A DNA stretch of 64,000 nucleotides from NCBI GenBank assembly GCA_902583455.1, contig CACHVY010000003.1:1-64000 (forward strand), in the 5' to 3' direction. Below are positions 32,806-44,587 of the stretch, one piece after another. The position numbers and the translations under genes were made by a program. The notes under the pieces are model-generated. The model ran no database searches. It was not told where the DNA came from and saw only the letters and a list, made by a program, of their open reading frames with translations. Source of the DNA: an uncultured Pelagibacteraceae bacterium (GTDB taxonomy: Bacteria > Pseudomonadota > Alphaproteobacteria > Pelagibacterales > Pelagibacteraceae). Position 1 is the first letter of the stretch. Each line of letters starts with the position of its first letter.

Positions 32806-33976
32806 ATTTTTTTACATCTTCCATGAAATGACTAAATAAATATTTACTATCTTGGGGACCTGGGTTTGCCTCTGGGTGGTATTGAACAGAAAAAACTGGT
32901 TTGTTTTTTAATCTTATACCTTCAATAGAATTATCAAATAAGGATAAGTGAGTTATTTCAATATTTTTCTTTAAGCTTTCTTTGACTACTTCAAACCCAT
33001 GGTTTTGGCTTGTTATCTCAACTTTATTAGTAATTAAGTTTTTTACAGGATGGTTAGCACCTCTGTGTCCTAATTTCATTTTTCTTGTTTTTGCGTTTAA
33101 AGCAAGGGCTAATATTTGATGACCCAAACAAATACCAAATAAAGGTAAACCGCTTTGTATTAAATTTTTTACAACATCAATTGCATATTTTCCAGTTGCA
33201 GCTGGATCTCCCGGACCATTTGATAAAAAAACACCATGAGGTTTTAATTTAAAAATTTCATCTGATTTTTTTTTGCATGAAATTACTTTAACTTCACAAT
33301 CATAATTAGAAAAATATCTAAGTATATTTTTCTTTATTCCAAAATCTATTGCAACAATCTTGAATTTTCTTTTTTTATTTATTTCAAATCCCTTAATTTT
33401 TTTCCAAGTTTTTAATCCTTTCCAGGTATAAGTTTTTGGTGTTGTGACTTCTTTAGCAAGATCCATACCTCTTAAACCAGGCCAATTTATCGATTTTTTT
33501 ATTAGTTTACTTATATTGAATTTTCCGTCTTTAAAATTTGCTATCGTACCCTTGGGCGCTCCTTTATCTCTAATAAAATTTGTTAAGCCCCTAGTATCCA
33601 AACCAGTTATTCCAACTATTTTATTTTTTTTCAGCCAGTTATCTAAATTTTGAAGAGATCTATAATTTGAAGGACTTGTTATTTCAGAGTTAAATATAAC
33701 ACCTCTAGTCCAAATTTTGTCTGACTCAATGTCCTCGTTATTAGTTCCAACATTCCCTATATGAGGAAAAGTAAAATTTATTATTTGTCCAGCATATGAT
33801 GGATCAGATATAATTTCTTGATAACCTGTTAGCGAAGTATTAAAACAAACTTCTCCAGTTGCTTCTCCTTGATAACCTAATCCGATGCCTTTAAATATTG
33901 ACTTATTTTCAAGAACTAAAATGGCTGGGCGTAAATTGGAAAAATTTGAAGTTTTGTTTTTCTGTTTTGATGTCAA
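32783..33976 (-). CDS. carA: Carbamoyl-phosphate synthase small subunit (TTG start)
   Basis: [21 protein letters not shown]; GATase [39 protein letters not shown]. Confidence 0.98.
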   Translation of the reverse strand: MTSKQKNKTSNFSNLRPAILVLENKSIFKGIGLGYQGEATGEVCFNTSLTGYQEIISDPSYAGQIINFTFPHIGNVGTNNEDIESDKIWTRGVIFNSEITSPSNYRSLQNLDNWLKKNKIVGITGLDTRGLTNFIRDKGAPKGTIANFKDGKFNISKLIKKSINWPGLRGMDLAKEVTTPKTYTWKGLKTWKKIKGFEINKKRKFKIVAIDFGIKKNILRYFSNYDCEVKVISCKKKSDEIFKLKPHGVFLSNGPGDPAATGKYAIDVVKNLIQSGLPLFGICLGHQILALALNAKTRKMKLGHRGANHPVKNLITNKVEITSQNHGFEVVKESLKKNIEITHLSLFDNSIEGIRLKNKPVFSVQYHPEANPGPQDSKYLFSHFMEDVKKYAKKKRY

Positions 33977-34102
33977 TTACAACTCATAAGTTAAAGGTTA
34001 ATACAATAAAACCCTTTTTTCCGCAACATATCTAATGGAAAATTCTAAAAAAAATTATTTTTTCTTTTGAAGAAATTTCTCTTTAAAAGTAAGTTTGTGA
34101 TT

Positions 34103-34564
34103 ATGGCTATTAGAGACAAAATAGATTTAGACTACAAAAATTCACTTAAATTAAAAGATAAAATAAAAATATCAACTTACAGGTTAATATTATCTGGCAT
34201 TAAGGAATTAGATATTATCAATAGATCTGCGCCTCAAAAAAAAGAGACTGATGATCATGATATTAAAAAAATGTTGAAGAAAATGATCAAACAAAGAGCC
34301 GAATCAATTGAAGTTTATAAGCAAAATAATAGGGATGATTTGCTTCAAATCGAGAAACAAGAGCAAGAAATTTTATCAAGCTACTTACCAAAACAAATGA
34401 GCGAGGAAGAAACAAAGAAAATTTGTAGTGAAGTGATAGGCTCTACAAAAGCATCGTCAATAAAAGATATGGGAAAGGTGATGGGAGAGTTAAAAAAAAA
34501 ATATTCCGATACATTAGATTTTTCTTTAGCTGGCAAAGTTTTAAAAGAGATTTTAAATAAATGA
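34103..34564 (+). CDS. GatB/YqeY family protein (ORF begins at 34067; likely start MAIRDKID)
   Basis: LSSYLPKQMSEEETKKICSEVI, KDMGKVMGELKKKYSDTLDFSLAGKVLKEIL; lies upstream of dnaG. Confidence 0.9.
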   Translation: MAIRDKIDLDYKNSLKLKDKIKISTYRLILSGIKELDIINRSAPQKKETDDHDIKKMLKKMIKQRAESIEVYKQNNRDDLLQIEKQEQEILSSYLPKQMSEEETKKICSEVIGSTKASSIKDMGKVMGELKKKYSDTLDFSLAGKVLKEILNK

Positions 34565-34574
34565 TTTATTTAAT

Positions 34575-36347
34575 ATGAAATACCCAAAGGAATATTTAGA
34601 AGAGATAAAATCAAGATTAAAAGTTTCTTCTGTAGTATCTAAATTTGTAGCAATTAAAAAAAGAGGTAAGGAATTTGTTGGTCTGTCACCCTTTAAGAAT
34701 GAAAAAACACCTTCATTCACAATTAATGATGAAAAAGGTTTTTATCATTGTTTTAGCACAGGAGAACATGGAAACATATTTGATTTTTTAATGAAAACCC
34801 AAAATTTAAAATTTGGAGAAGCAGTTAGAACTCTAGCAAATCAGGCTGGATTACAACCTTATAGATTTACTAAACAAGATGAACAAAGAGAAAAAGAATG
34901 GAATGTATATATTGAAATTTACTCAACTTATATAGAAAGAAACAAAGAAAATATAACTTCATCAACACCTACAAATAAAAAAGTTTTAGAATATTTGAAA
35001 AAAAGAAATTTAAATAAAGAGTCTATTGAAGAATTTAATTTAGGTTATGTACCATTTGATACAAAGACATTTTTAGAGTTGAGTAGCCGGTTTGAGGAAA
35101 AAAGTTTAAAAGATTCTGGCTTGTTTTATTTAGACGAAAGAAGGAATGAATATGTTGATAGATTTAGGGGTAGATTGATTTTCCCCATTTACTCTTTAAC
35201 CGGTAAGCCAATTGCTATTGGTGGTAGGATAATCGAGGATAATAAAAAAATTGCAAAATACATTAATTCCTCTGAAACTAATTTTTTCAAAAAAGGAAAT
35301 AATCTTTATAACTTAAATAAAGCAAGAAGGATTTCAAATAAATATGATGAAGTTTATTTAGTTGAAGGTTATATGGATGTTATAAAATTATATGATAATC
35401 AAATATTTAATTGTGTTGCTAATCTTGGCACTGCACTTACAAATAAACAAATTGTATTATTGGGGCAATTCTTTTCAGAAATTATTATTTGTTTTGACGG
35501 AGATGACAGTGGTTACAAGGCAGCTTTAAGAGCAGCTGAAAATTCTTTTAAATTCTTACAACCTGAAAAACAAATCTCTTTCTTGTTTTTACCAAATGGT
35601 GAAGATCCTGATAGTTTCGTAGAAAGTAAAGGCAAAGAACATTTTTTAAAATATTCTACTGAAAATAAAATACAAATACATAAATTTATCTTTAATCACT
35701 ACTTAAGTAATTCTAAAAAAACGCCCACAGACCTTGCCATGATCGAAAAAAAAATGTTCACCTTAGCTAATTCTATAATTGATACAGTTGTAAAAAAATA
35801 TGTTTTAGGATTTTTTTTAGATCAACTATCAAACTTTCTACCGTCAAAAACTAATCTTACGCAAAATAATTTTAAGTTTAAAAAAGCTAGATCTCTTGAA
35901 ATTACAAAAAATATATATAGAGAAACGCAAAAATTTTCTTCAATAGAAATTAAAGAACTTTCTTTATTGTATATAATATTAAATAACCTTGATTTTTTTT
36001 TTCATCGGTTAGATTTGTTGGAAGATTTATTATTTTTTTCAAAAGAGAACAAAATTCTTTTTCAATTAGTTGAACGGTCATTAAAAGATGGAAACTACAA
36101 TGATATGAATATAGACAAAAATTTTTTAGACAATATTAACAAATTTGCAACTGTAAAACATATTGTTAAAAAAAATGACGACAACCATTCAAAACTATCT
36201 GAAATATTTGAGGATATTAAAAAAGACCTAAAGACTTATAGTTTGGAATTAAGAATCCAGGAGTTAGAATCAAAATTTGCTCAGGATTTCAATCAAAATA
36301 CATTTGATGAAATTAGAAGGCTTAAAAAAGAGCAAAATATTAATTAA
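34575..36347 (+). CDS. dnaG: DNA primase (N-terminal zinc-ribbon ligands mostly absent)
   Basis: GLSPFKNEKTPSFTINDEKGFYHCFSTGEHGNIFDFLM; TOPRIM VYLVEGYMDVIKLYD, ICFDGDDSGYKAALRAAE. Confidence 0.97.
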   Translation: MKYPKEYLEEIKSRLKVSSVVSKFVAIKKRGKEFVGLSPFKNEKTPSFTINDEKGFYHCFSTGEHGNIFDFLMKTQNLKFGEAVRTLANQAGLQPYRFTKQDEQREKEWNVYIEIYSTYIERNKENITSSTPTNKKVLEYLKKRNLNKESIEEFNLGYVPFDTKTFLELSSRFEEKSLKDSGLFYLDERRNEYVDRFRGRLIFPIYSLTGKPIAIGGRIIEDNKKIAKYINSSETNFFKKGNNLYNLNKARRISNKYDEVYLVEGYMDVIKLYDNQIFNCVANLGTALTNKQIVLLGQFFSEIIICFDGDDSGYKAALRAAENSFKFLQPEKQISFLFLPNGEDPDSFVESKGKEHFLKYSTENKIQIHKFIFNHYLSNSKKTPTDLAMIEKKMFTLANSIIDTVVKKYVLGFFLDQLSNFLPSKTNLTQNNFKFKKARSLEITKNIYRETQKFSSIEIKELSLLYIILNNLDFFFHRLDLLEDLLFFSKENKILFQLVERSLKDGNYNDMNIDKNFLDNINKFATVKHIVKKNDDNHSKLSEIFEDIKKDLKTYSLELRIQELESKFAQDFNQNTFDEIRRLKKEQNIN

Positions 36348-36415
36348 ATAAACATAAAAAAACATAGATTTTTTTAAAATTGTCTTTATATAAGTTATTC
36401 CTAATTTTTTAAACT

Positions 36416-38272
36416 GTGGAAAGAATTATTACAAAATCGTTCGCTAGACTTATGGGCAGAGGTGTCCACCGAGGCTTTATAACTCATGAGGAGTTAAGTA
36501 AATCTCTTGGCAAAAGAAATTTATCAAGTCAAAATTTGTCTCAAGCTTTTTTACATATATTAGATGAAAAAATAACATTAGTAGAAAAAAAATCAGATTT
36601 TAAGGCTATTAAAAAAAGAGACAATCAAAACAAGGAAGAAACAAAAAGTATTGAAAAAAGTGATGATCCAATCCGAATGTATTTAAGAGAAATGGGTGGA
36701 GTCGAACTTTTATCGAGAGAGGGAGAGATAGCAATTGCAAAAAGAATTGAAGCTGGAAAGGATGTAATGTTAAATGCATTATCTCAAAGTCCAATCACAG
36801 CTCAGCAATTCTATGACTGGAATGATAAACTCCAAAAAGATGAGATAATGGTTAGAGAAATTATCGATATTGATACAAATTATATGGAAGAGGAAAACTC
36901 TTCCCAAGGGCTTAAAAATAAAAAAAATAAAGAAGACACACAAACAGACAAAGTTAAATCTTTGGAAGAGAAAAAAGACAATAACAACTCTGATGAGGAA
37001 GATGAATTTAACCCAACTTTAGCAGCTATGGAAAGCGAGATTAAACCAAAAGTTTTGGATACTGTGAATAATTTAACTAAAAATTACTCAAAACTAGTAA
37101 AACATCAAAAAGAAAAACTAAATAATATATTGAATAATATAAAATACTCTCCAGCTAGAGAAAAAAATTATCAAAAATTAGTTAATGAAATTTTAGAGAG
37201 CATAAAGTCTCTACAATTATCTCCCTCTGTTTTAGAAAACTTAGTTCAAAAACATTACATTGAGAATAAGAAGATTATATCATTAGAAGGAAATTTATTA
37301 AGATTGGCAATGAATGATAAAATTACTAGAGAAGAATTTATAAAATTTTATGTAGGAAATGAAATAAATCCTAACCTTAAAAATTTCTTAGCATCAAATT
37401 TAGTCTGGAAAAGTTTTTTTAACAAAAATAAAAATGAATTTAAAAACATAAGAGACAGATTAGTAGAAATTAGCCATAAACTTGGAATTAGTGTAACCGA
37501 CTTTAAAAAATTAGTAAGCAGGATACAGAAGGGGGAAAAAGAGTCGCGTATAGCGAAAAAAGAAATGGTAGAAGCTAATCTAAGGCTAGTGATTTCAATA
37601 GCAAAAAAATATACTAACCGTGGTTTGCAGTTTCTAGATTTAATTCAGGAGGGAAATATTGGATTAATGAAAGCCGTAGATAAATTTGAGTACAGAAGAG
37701 GTTATAAATTTTCTACATACGCAACTTGGTGGATAAGACAAGCTATCACAAGATCCATAGCAGACCAAGCAAGAACAATACGAATACCTGTTCACATGAT
37801 AGAAACAATTAATAAAATTGTTAGAACTCAAAGACTAATTTTAAGCGAGTTTGGAAGAGAAGCTACTCCAGAAGAACTTTCAAAAAAACTTAGAATGCCT
37901 TTAGAAAAAGTAAGAAAGGTTTTAAAAATTTCAAAAGAACCAGTCTCTCTTGAAAAACCAGTAGGAGATGAAGAAGATAGTAACCTAGGCGACTTTATTG
38001 AGGATACAAAAGCTTTAGCTCCATTAGAACAAGCAATAAAATCTAACCTCAGTGAGGCGACAACTAAAATTCTCTCAACACTAACACCTAGAGAGGAAAG
38101 AGTTTTGAGAATGAGATTTGGAGTAGGGATGAATACAGATCATACTTTGGAGGAGGTTGGCTTACAGTTTTCTGTAACCCGGGAGAGAATAAGACAAATT
38201 GAGGCGAAAGCCCTAAGAAAACTTAAACACCCAAGCAGATCTAAACAACTAAAAAGCTTCTTAGAAAGTTAG
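36416..38272 (+). CDS. rpoD: RNA polymerase sigma factor RpoD (GTG start)
   Basis: [111 protein letters not shown]. Confidence 0.98.
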   Translation: MERIITKSFARLMGRGVHRGFITHEELSKSLGKRNLSSQNLSQAFLHILDEKITLVEKKSDFKAIKKRDNQNKEETKSIEKSDDPIRMYLREMGGVELLSREGEIAIAKRIEAGKDVMLNALSQSPITAQQFYDWNDKLQKDEIMVREIIDIDTNYMEEENSSQGLKNKKNKEDTQTDKVKSLEEKKDNNNSDEEDEFNPTLAAMESEIKPKVLDTVNNLTKNYSKLVKHQKEKLNNILNNIKYSPAREKNYQKLVNEILESIKSLQLSPSVLENLVQKHYIENKKIISLEGNLLRLAMNDKITREEFIKFYVGNEINPNLKNFLASNLVWKSFFNKNKNEFKNIRDRLVEISHKLGISVTDFKKLVSRIQKGEKESRIAKKEMVEANLRLVISIAKKYTNRGLQFLDLIQEGNIGLMKAVDKFEYRRGYKFSTYATWWIRQAITRSIADQARTIRIPVHMIETINKIVRTQRLILSEFGREATPEELSKKLRMPLEKVRKVLKISKEPVSLEKPVGDEEDSNLGDFIEDTKALAPLEQAIKSNLSEATTKILSTLTPREERVLRMRFGVGMNTDHTLEEVGLQFSVTRERIRQIEAKALRKLKHPSRSKQLKSFLES

Positions 38273-38291
38273 GTAAAAAACTTAATATTTA

Positions 38292-39035
38292 ATGGTTTTG
38301 GTCAGTGTAATTATTCCATATTATAGAAAAAAAAAATTTATATCGACCACTATTAATTCAGTAATAAACCAGTCTTATAAAAATATTGAAATTTTAATCA
38401 TTTATGATGATGAAAATTATGATGATTTAAAATTTTTAGAAGAAATTAAAAAAAAAGATGAGAGAATAAAAATAATAACAAATAATAGAAAAATGGGAGC
38501 AGGCATTTCAAGAAATATAGGTATATTTAATTCTAAAGGAGATTATATAGCTTTTTTGGATGCTGATGATATTTGGGAAACTGATAAATTAAGTTATCAG
38601 ATAAGTTTTATGATCCAAAATAATTATATAGCATCTCATACATCTTATCTAATAATTGACGAGGATAAAAAGATTATTGGAAAAAGAGTCGCTAGAAGCT
38701 TCTTTCAATTGGAAGATTTACTAAAATCTTGCGACATAGGTACATCGACGGTTATTATTAAAAAAAATGTATTCAGCGACGAAATTAAATTTCCATGTAT
38801 TAAAACAAAAGAGGACTTTGTTCTTTGGTTAAGGATTTTAAAAAAAAATATAAATATTTACGGTTTAAATGAGAATTTGAGTAAGTGGACAAAATCAAAC
38901 TCATCTCTATCATCCTCTATTATCCAAAAATTATTTGATGGCTTTAAAGTATATAATAAATACATGAATTTTAATTTTTTAAAATCGTTATATTACTTAA
39001 TTTGTTTAAGTTTAAATTTTATTATTAAAAGATAA
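38292..39035 (+). CDS. Glycosyltransferase family 2
   Basis: VSVIIPYYRKKKFISTTINSVINQSYKNIEILIIYD, GAGISRNIGIFNSKGDYIAFLDADDIW. Confidence 0.93.
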   Translation: MVLVSVIIPYYRKKKFISTTINSVINQSYKNIEILIIYDDENYDDLKFLEEIKKKDERIKIITNNRKMGAGISRNIGIFNSKGDYIAFLDADDIWETDKLSYQISFMIQNNYIASHTSYLIIDEDKKIIGKRVARSFFQLEDLLKSCDIGTSTVIIKKNVFSDEIKFPCIKTKEDFVLWLRILKKNINIYGLNENLSKWTKSNSSLSSSIIQKLFDGFKVYNKYMNFNFLKSLYYLICLSLNFIIKR

Positions 39036-40034
39036 ATGGAACTCGTTTTTTTATTATATTTTCTTACAATTATATTTTTTTCGTATTATTTTAAAGGAAA
39101 AAAATATTTCTCTAATTATTCTGGTGATAATCATCAACTTTTTTCTAACGAAAAAAATATTCCCCTAGTTGGTGGAATGTTTTTAGTTATGCCAATTATA
39201 TTAATTAATTATCATAATTTTTTTTATATTTTAATAGTATTATCGATTTTTATATTAGGATTACTTTCAGATCGAAAAGTTATAGTTTCAGCAAAGCAAA
39301 GATTTTTAATCCAAATTTTATTAATTTTTTTCTCTGTAATTTTTTTGGATCTAAAAATATTATCATCAAGATTACTTTTTTTTGATAATCTTTTAGACTT
39401 ATTCTATTTTAATTTAATTTTTACCTCTTTTTGCTTACTTATTTTAATTAATGGATCAAATTTCATTGATGGCCTTAATGGACTTTTATTAATTTACATG
39501 ACAATAGTAATCTACGTTTTGTTAGACACTGAAGTAAAATTATTATTTGAAGGCAATGATTCATATATTCAATTTTTATTAATTACTTTGATTGTGATTA
39601 CAGCGCTTAATCTTAGTAATTTATTAATGTTAGGAGATGCTGGAGCCTATATTCTAAGTTTTTTTGCGGGTTATCTTATAATATTATATCACAACTCTAA
39701 TCCCAACATATCACCTTATTTTTTTATTACTTTGTTGTGGTACCCGTGTTATGAAAATTTGTTTTCTATAATTAGAAAATTAAAAAATAAATTCTCCCCA
39801 CTTGTACCAGACAACAATCATTTGCATCAATTAATTTATCAAAGGTTTAGCAAAATTATTAATAATAAAGTCATAGCAAATAATGTAAGTAGTATTTTAA
39901 TAAGTATAATAAATTGTATAATTCTTTTATTAGCCGCGAGGTATCCTTATGAAAGCAACTATCAAATAAAAATTATTTTAACTTCAATTTTTTTATATAC
40001 TTCAACATTTTTTATCTTAAATTCAAATAAATAA
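39036..40034 (+). CDS. WecA/MraY-like glycosyl-1-phosphate transferase
   Basis: Polytopic; NIPLVGGMFLV, INGSNFIDGLNGLLLIYM, LMLGDAGAYILSFFAGY, DNNHLHQLIYQR (WecA-like HIH-type motif region). Confidence 0.85.
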   Translation: MELVFLLYFLTIIFFSYYFKGKKYFSNYSGDNHQLFSNEKNIPLVGGMFLVMPIILINYHNFFYILIVLSIFILGLLSDRKVIVSAKQRFLIQILLIFFSVIFLDLKILSSRLLFFDNLLDLFYFNLIFTSFCLLILINGSNFIDGLNGLLLIYMTIVIYVLLDTEVKLLFEGNDSYIQFLLITLIVITALNLSNLLMLGDAGAYILSFFAGYLIILYHNSNPNISPYFFITLLWYPCYENLFSIIRKLKNKFSPLVPDNNHLHQLIYQRFSKIINNKVIANNVSSILISIINCIILLLAARYPYESNYQIKIILTSIFLYTSTFFILNSNK

Positions 40035-40125
40035 AAAAATCAAAATTTAAGAAAATAAAATTATTATTAATCAACTGATATGCTTATAATAAAACGAAAA
40101 TTGTGGTAATAATATAATCATTGAC

Positions 40126-41814
40126 ATGAAAATTGATATTTTTATTCTTTTTTTTTTTTACTTTATTTCTATTTTTTCAACGCTAGGGTACGGGATTTTT
40201 CTACAAAGATTAAATAACATCTCTAAAGATAACAAAATTTGCCTTGGATATTCAGGACTGATTGGAATTCTTTTTTTAATTACATATTCTTATATTTCTC
40301 ATCTTCTTTATGCTCATAGCATACATCATAATTTAATTATTTTGATTTTAGGATTATTGCTATTTTATATCGGTTGTTTGAAAAAAAAGATTAATAAATC
40401 AGACTTTAATATTTTAATAATCATTTTTTTACTAATATTTTTTTCTTTTTTAATTTTTAAATCTCATGATGATTTTCCTTATTACCACTTTCCTTACACA
40501 CATTATTTGAATCAAAAGTCATTAATATTTGGAATAGGTCATTTAAATCATGGTTTTAGAACACCATCATCATTGTTTTACTTTAATTCGTTATTTTATC
40601 TCCCAATAATAAAATATTACCTATTTCATATTGGCTCAGCCATTATCTTTGGCTCAGCGATTTTTATTCTTTTTTCAAATATAAAAGCTTGCATCCAAAA
40701 AAAAAATATAACATATGTATATTTTTTCGATCTTATTGCTTTAATTTTCATTTTGGTTTTTTTTTACAGGTTAGCTGAACATGGCACAGATAGATCAGCA
40801 CAAATATTAGTTTTATTAATTATTAGTGAAATATTTAGAGTATTTATTTTAAAAAAAATTACATCTAATGAGATATCAAAACTATTAATTTTATTTGCAG
40901 TTACTATTTCATTAAAAGCAATTTATTTTTTATATGGCTTATTATTGCTACCTCTATTGTATATTATTAGGGCAAAAATTAGTTTAAAAAAATTAACAGA
41001 AAAATTATTCCTTAATCCAACTTTCTATATTTCAATTGTTCTATTGTCTCTAGTTTTAATCACAAACTTCTTTAATACGGGATGTTTAATTTACCCACTA
41101 TCAGGAAGTTGTTTTACTAGTTTTGAATGGTCAATACAGACTAAAGAAATTGAGAAAATGGCACTCCATTATGAAAATTGGTCAAAGGCTGGAATGACAC
41201 CTAGTTTTAAAGTTGATGATCCAAGCATGTATGTAGAAAATTTTAATTGGATACATGGTTGGCTAGAAAGATATTTTTTCTTTAAATTTTCAGATTTTTT
41301 GATTGGATTGATTTTCTTAAAATTAACATTTCTAATTATATTCTATTCAAAAAAAAAGTTTAAATTAAAAATAAAAAAGGAAATTATTTTAGTTTATTTA
41401 ATAATAATTATTTTATCAATAGAATGGTTTATAAACCATCCAACTTTGAGATATGGGGGTTATTCTTTGATTGCAATTTTATTTTTTATACCACTATCAT
41501 TGATTTTAAAAAAATTTGATAATAATTTAAACATAATTAAAAAAAAAACTCTTGTAGTAATATTAGTTGGGATAACAATATTTGTAGCAAGAAATATAGA
41601 CAGAATTATTAAAGAAAATGAAAAATATAATTACAATATTTTAATAAATCCTTATTATAAAATTGATAACACATTCTTTAGAGTTGAAAATCAAATTGAA
41701 AATTTAATTAAAAATTATAATCTCTGTCAAGACAACAAACCTAAATGTAATAAGCAAGAACAATATATTGTTAAAAAAAAAATGAATAAATATTTTTTTA
41801 TAAGAAAAAGATGA
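40126..41814 (+). CDS. Large polytopic membrane protein of the polysaccharide island (GT-C or polymerase candidate)
   Basis: 562 aa, many hydrophobic helices; loop KSHDDFPYYHFPYTHYL resembles the acidic first loop of GT-C enzymes; flanked by glycan genes. Confidence 0.55.
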   Translation: MKIDIFILFFFYFISIFSTLGYGIFLQRLNNISKDNKICLGYSGLIGILFLITYSYISHLLYAHSIHHNLIILILGLLLFYIGCLKKKINKSDFNILIIIFLLIFFSFLIFKSHDDFPYYHFPYTHYLNQKSLIFGIGHLNHGFRTPSSLFYFNSLFYLPIIKYYLFHIGSAIIFGSAIFILFSNIKACIQKKNITYVYFFDLIALIFILVFFYRLAEHGTDRSAQILVLLIISEIFRVFILKKITSNEISKLLILFAVTISLKAIYFLYGLLLLPLLYIIRAKISLKKLTEKLFLNPTFYISIVLLSLVLITNFFNTGCLIYPLSGSCFTSFEWSIQTKEIEKMALHYENWSKAGMTPSFKVDDPSMYVENFNWIHGWLERYFFFKFSDFLIGLIFLKLTFLIIFYSKKKFKLKIKKEIILVYLIIIILSIEWFINHPTLRYGGYSLIAILFFIPLSLILKKFDNNLNIIKKKTLVVILVGITIFVARNIDRIIKENEKYNYNILINPYYKIDNTFFRVENQIENLIKNYNLCQDNKPKCNKQEQYIVKKKMNKYFFIRKR

Positions 41815-42536
41815 TACAATTTTTAACTTTGCAAATCCTAAAATTTTTCGATTTTTTTCATAAAAAAAAAATATTAGATTATTTAAAAAAAAAGAAATTT
41901 AATGATTTTAAAGTTGTATTTGATGTAGGAGCTCATAAAGGTGAATCAATAGATCTATATCTAAAACATTTCAATATAAATAAAATTTATTCATTTGAAC
42001 CCAATCATTTTTCTTTCAGTTATTTAAAAAAAAAAATTGCTAAAATTAAAAAAAAAAATAAAACTCAAATCACCATTGAAAACATTGCGCTTGGTAAAGA
42101 AAATAAGCAAATCTTTATTAAACATATGGATGAAAGTTCATCCTCTACAATAAAAGAAATTAATACAGAATCTAATTATTTTAAGAAAAAAAAAAAATTA
42201 CTTTTAAATCTGAAAAATAAAAATTTTTTTAGAGAAATTAGCGCAAATCAAATATCTCTAGATGAGTATATGATTAAAAACAATATCTTAAAAATAGATT
42301 TTTTGAAAATAGATACGGAGGGATATGAATTTGAAATACTTTCTGGGGCAAAAAATAATATAACAAATATAAATTTAGTTTTGTTCGAACACCATTATCA
42401 TGACATGATAAAAAAAAACTATAAATTTAGTAATTTACATGACCTATTATATAAAAACAATTTTGAACAAATATATAAAGCTAAAATGCCTTTTAGAAAA
42501 ACATTTGAGTACATTTACAAGAATAAAACTTATTAA
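41811..42536 (+). CDS. FkbM-family methyltransferase
   Basis: VVFDVGAHKGESIDLYLKHF, YSFEPNHFSF, IDFLKIDTEGYEFEILSGA. Confidence 0.9.
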   Translation: MIQFLTLQILKFFDFFHKKKILDYLKKKKFNDFKVVFDVGAHKGESIDLYLKHFNINKIYSFEPNHFSFSYLKKKIAKIKKKNKTQITIENIALGKENKQIFIKHMDESSSSTIKEINTESNYFKKKKKLLLNLKNKNFFREISANQISLDEYMIKNNILKIDFLKIDTEGYEFEILSGAKNNITNINLVLFEHHYHDMIKKNYKFSNLHDLLYKNNFEQIYKAKMPFRKTFEYIYKNKTY

Positions 42537-42577
42537 TCTTTACATTCTAAAAAATTAATTATATTAAAAAAATGTAA

Positions 42578-43621
42578 GTGAAAAAAAAAGCTCTTATATT
42601 TGGTATTACTGGTCAAGATGGATCTTATCTCGCAGAATTTTTATTGAAAAAAAAATATTTAGTCCACGGCGTAAAAAGAAGGTCTTCATCGATAAATACT
42701 TTTAGAATAGATCACATTTATCAAGAACCACATGTCAAATCTAGAGACTTTTTTTTACATTATGGAGATATTACAGACTCTACATCTGTATCAAAAATAA
42801 TAGAAAAAATTAGACCTGATGAAATTTATAATTTAGCTGCACAATCTCATGTAGCAGTATCTTTTGAGGTGCCAGAGTACACCGCTAACGCAGATGCATT
42901 AGGAGCACTTAGGATTTTAGAAGCTATAAAATTTCACAAATTAGAAAAAAAAACAAAATTTTATCAAGCAGGAACTTCAGAAATGTATGGAAAAGTACAA
43001 GAGTCTCCCCAAAGTGAAAAAACAAACTTCTATCCTTTGAGTCCATATGGTGTTGCAAAATTATATGCTCATTGGATAACAAAAAATTATAGAGAGGCCT
43101 ACAATATATTTGGATCTAACGGGATTTTATTTAATCATGAGAGCCCAAGAAGAGGTGAAACTTTTGTAACAAAAAAAATAATAAGAGCTTTAGTAAGAAT
43201 AAAAATGGGGAAACAAAAAAAACTTTTCTTGGGAAATTTAGACTCAAAAAGAGATTGGGGTCATGCAAGAGATTATGTTGAAGCAATGTGGAAAATTTTA
43301 CAACAAAAAAAACCAGATGATTATGTTATTGCCACAGGAAAGCAACTAAGTATTAGACAATTTATTAATTTGGTAACTAAAAAATTAAATTTAAATATTA
43401 TATGGAAAGGAAAAGGCCTGAAGGAAAAAGGATATGATACAGTATTAAAAAGAGATATAATATTTGTAGACAAAAATTACATTAGGCCCCTAGATGTAAA
43501 CACTCTTTTAGGCAACGCTTCAAAAGCTAGGAAAACGCTTTCTTGGAGACCTAGAACAAAGATTGATCAACTTATTGAGGAGATGATATCAGAGGAAATA
43601 AATATTTTAAATGTTGAGTAA
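42578..43621 (+). CDS. gmd: GDP-mannose 4,6-dehydratase (GTG start)
   Basis: [82 protein letters not shown]. Confidence 0.97.
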   Translation: MKKKALIFGITGQDGSYLAEFLLKKKYLVHGVKRRSSSINTFRIDHIYQEPHVKSRDFFLHYGDITDSTSVSKIIEKIRPDEIYNLAAQSHVAVSFEVPEYTANADALGALRILEAIKFHKLEKKTKFYQAGTSEMYGKVQESPQSEKTNFYPLSPYGVAKLYAHWITKNYREAYNIFGSNGILFNHESPRRGETFVTKKIIRALVRIKMGKQKKLFLGNLDSKRDWGHARDYVEAMWKILQQKKPDDYVIATGKQLSIRQFINLVTKKLNLNIIWKGKGLKEKGYDTVLKRDIIFVDKNYIRPLDVNTLLGNASKARKTLSWRPRTKIDQLIEEMISEEINILNVE

Positions 43622-44540
43622 AAAACTAAAAATTTTTGTTGCAGGACATAGGGGCATGGTAGGTTCATCAATATGTAAAAAATTAAAACAAAATGGATAT
43701 TCAAATCTATTAACATCAGACAAAAATAAGCTTAACTTACTAAATCAGACTAACGTATATAAATATCTCAAAAAAAAAAAACCTGACTTAGTTATAATAG
43801 CAGCAGCAAAAGTTGGAGGGATAATTGCGAATTACAAATATAAAGATAAATTTTTATACGAAAATTTACAAATACAAAATAATTTAATTCACGGTTCTTA
43901 TTTGGCAAATATAAAAAATTTAATTTTTTTAGGATCAAGTTGTGTATATCCAAGAAATTGCAAACAACCTATGAAAGAAGAATATCTATTGTCAGGAAAA
44001 TTAGAGGAGACTAATGATGCTTATGCGATAGCAAAAATTGCAGGAATTCATATGTGTGCAAATTACTCTAAAAGTTACAAACTAAATTACAAAAGTTTAA
44101 TGCCACCTAATATGTATGGCCCAGGTGATAATTATAATTCCCAAAATTCTCATTTTTTCCCGGCTTTAATCAAAAAGATAACTATAGCGAAAAGGAAAAA
44201 TAAAAAACATATTGTGTTGTGGGGAACAGGAAATGCTAAAAGAGAGTTAATGTTTGTAGAAGATTTTGCTGATGCATTAATTTACTTTATGGATAAAAGA
44301 GTCAAAGAGCCATTTTTAAATATCGGCACCGGCAAGAGTTATTCTATACAGTGGTTTGCAAAATTTTTAATGAAAAAAATTGGGGTAAAATTAAAAATTA
44401 AATATGATAAAAAAAAACCCGATGGAATGCCAAAAAAATGCTTAGATATATCTTTAGCGAAGAAATATGGCTGGAGCCCCAAAAGCAATTTGGATAAAGG
44501 TTTTGATATTACCTTTAAAGACTTTCAAAAAAATAATTAA
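43611..44540 (+). CDS. fcl: GDP-L-fucose synthase
   Basis: [67 protein letters not shown]. Confidence 0.95.
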   Translation: MLSKKLKIFVAGHRGMVGSSICKKLKQNGYSNLLTSDKNKLNLLNQTNVYKYLKKKKPDLVIIAAAKVGGIIANYKYKDKFLYENLQIQNNLIHGSYLANIKNLIFLGSSCVYPRNCKQPMKEEYLLSGKLEETNDAYAIAKIAGIHMCANYSKSYKLNYKSLMPPNMYGPGDNYNSQNSHFFPALIKKITIAKRKNKKHIVLWGTGNAKRELMFVEDFADALIYFMDKRVKEPFLNIGTGKSYSIQWFAKFLMKKIGVKLKIKYDKKKPDGMPKKCLDISLAKKYGWSPKSNLDKGFDITFKDFQKNN

Positions 44541-44559
44541 AATCAACTAAAATTAAATA

Positions 44560-44587
44560 TTTACAACCATTAATAATACAGTATAAG
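44560..44587 (+). promoter_or_regulatory. Putative dedicated promoter of the 5S rRNA (TTTACA-N16-TATAAG)
   Basis: -35 TTTACA at 44560-44565, -10 TATAAG at 44582-44587; predicted start about 44593-44594 matches the 5S 5' end. Confidence 0.55.

Noticed and set aside
38292-44540. Polysaccharide island as a prophage or integrative element
   Set aside because: No integrase, transposase, direct repeats or tRNA attachment duplication seen at either edge; only glycan genes are present.
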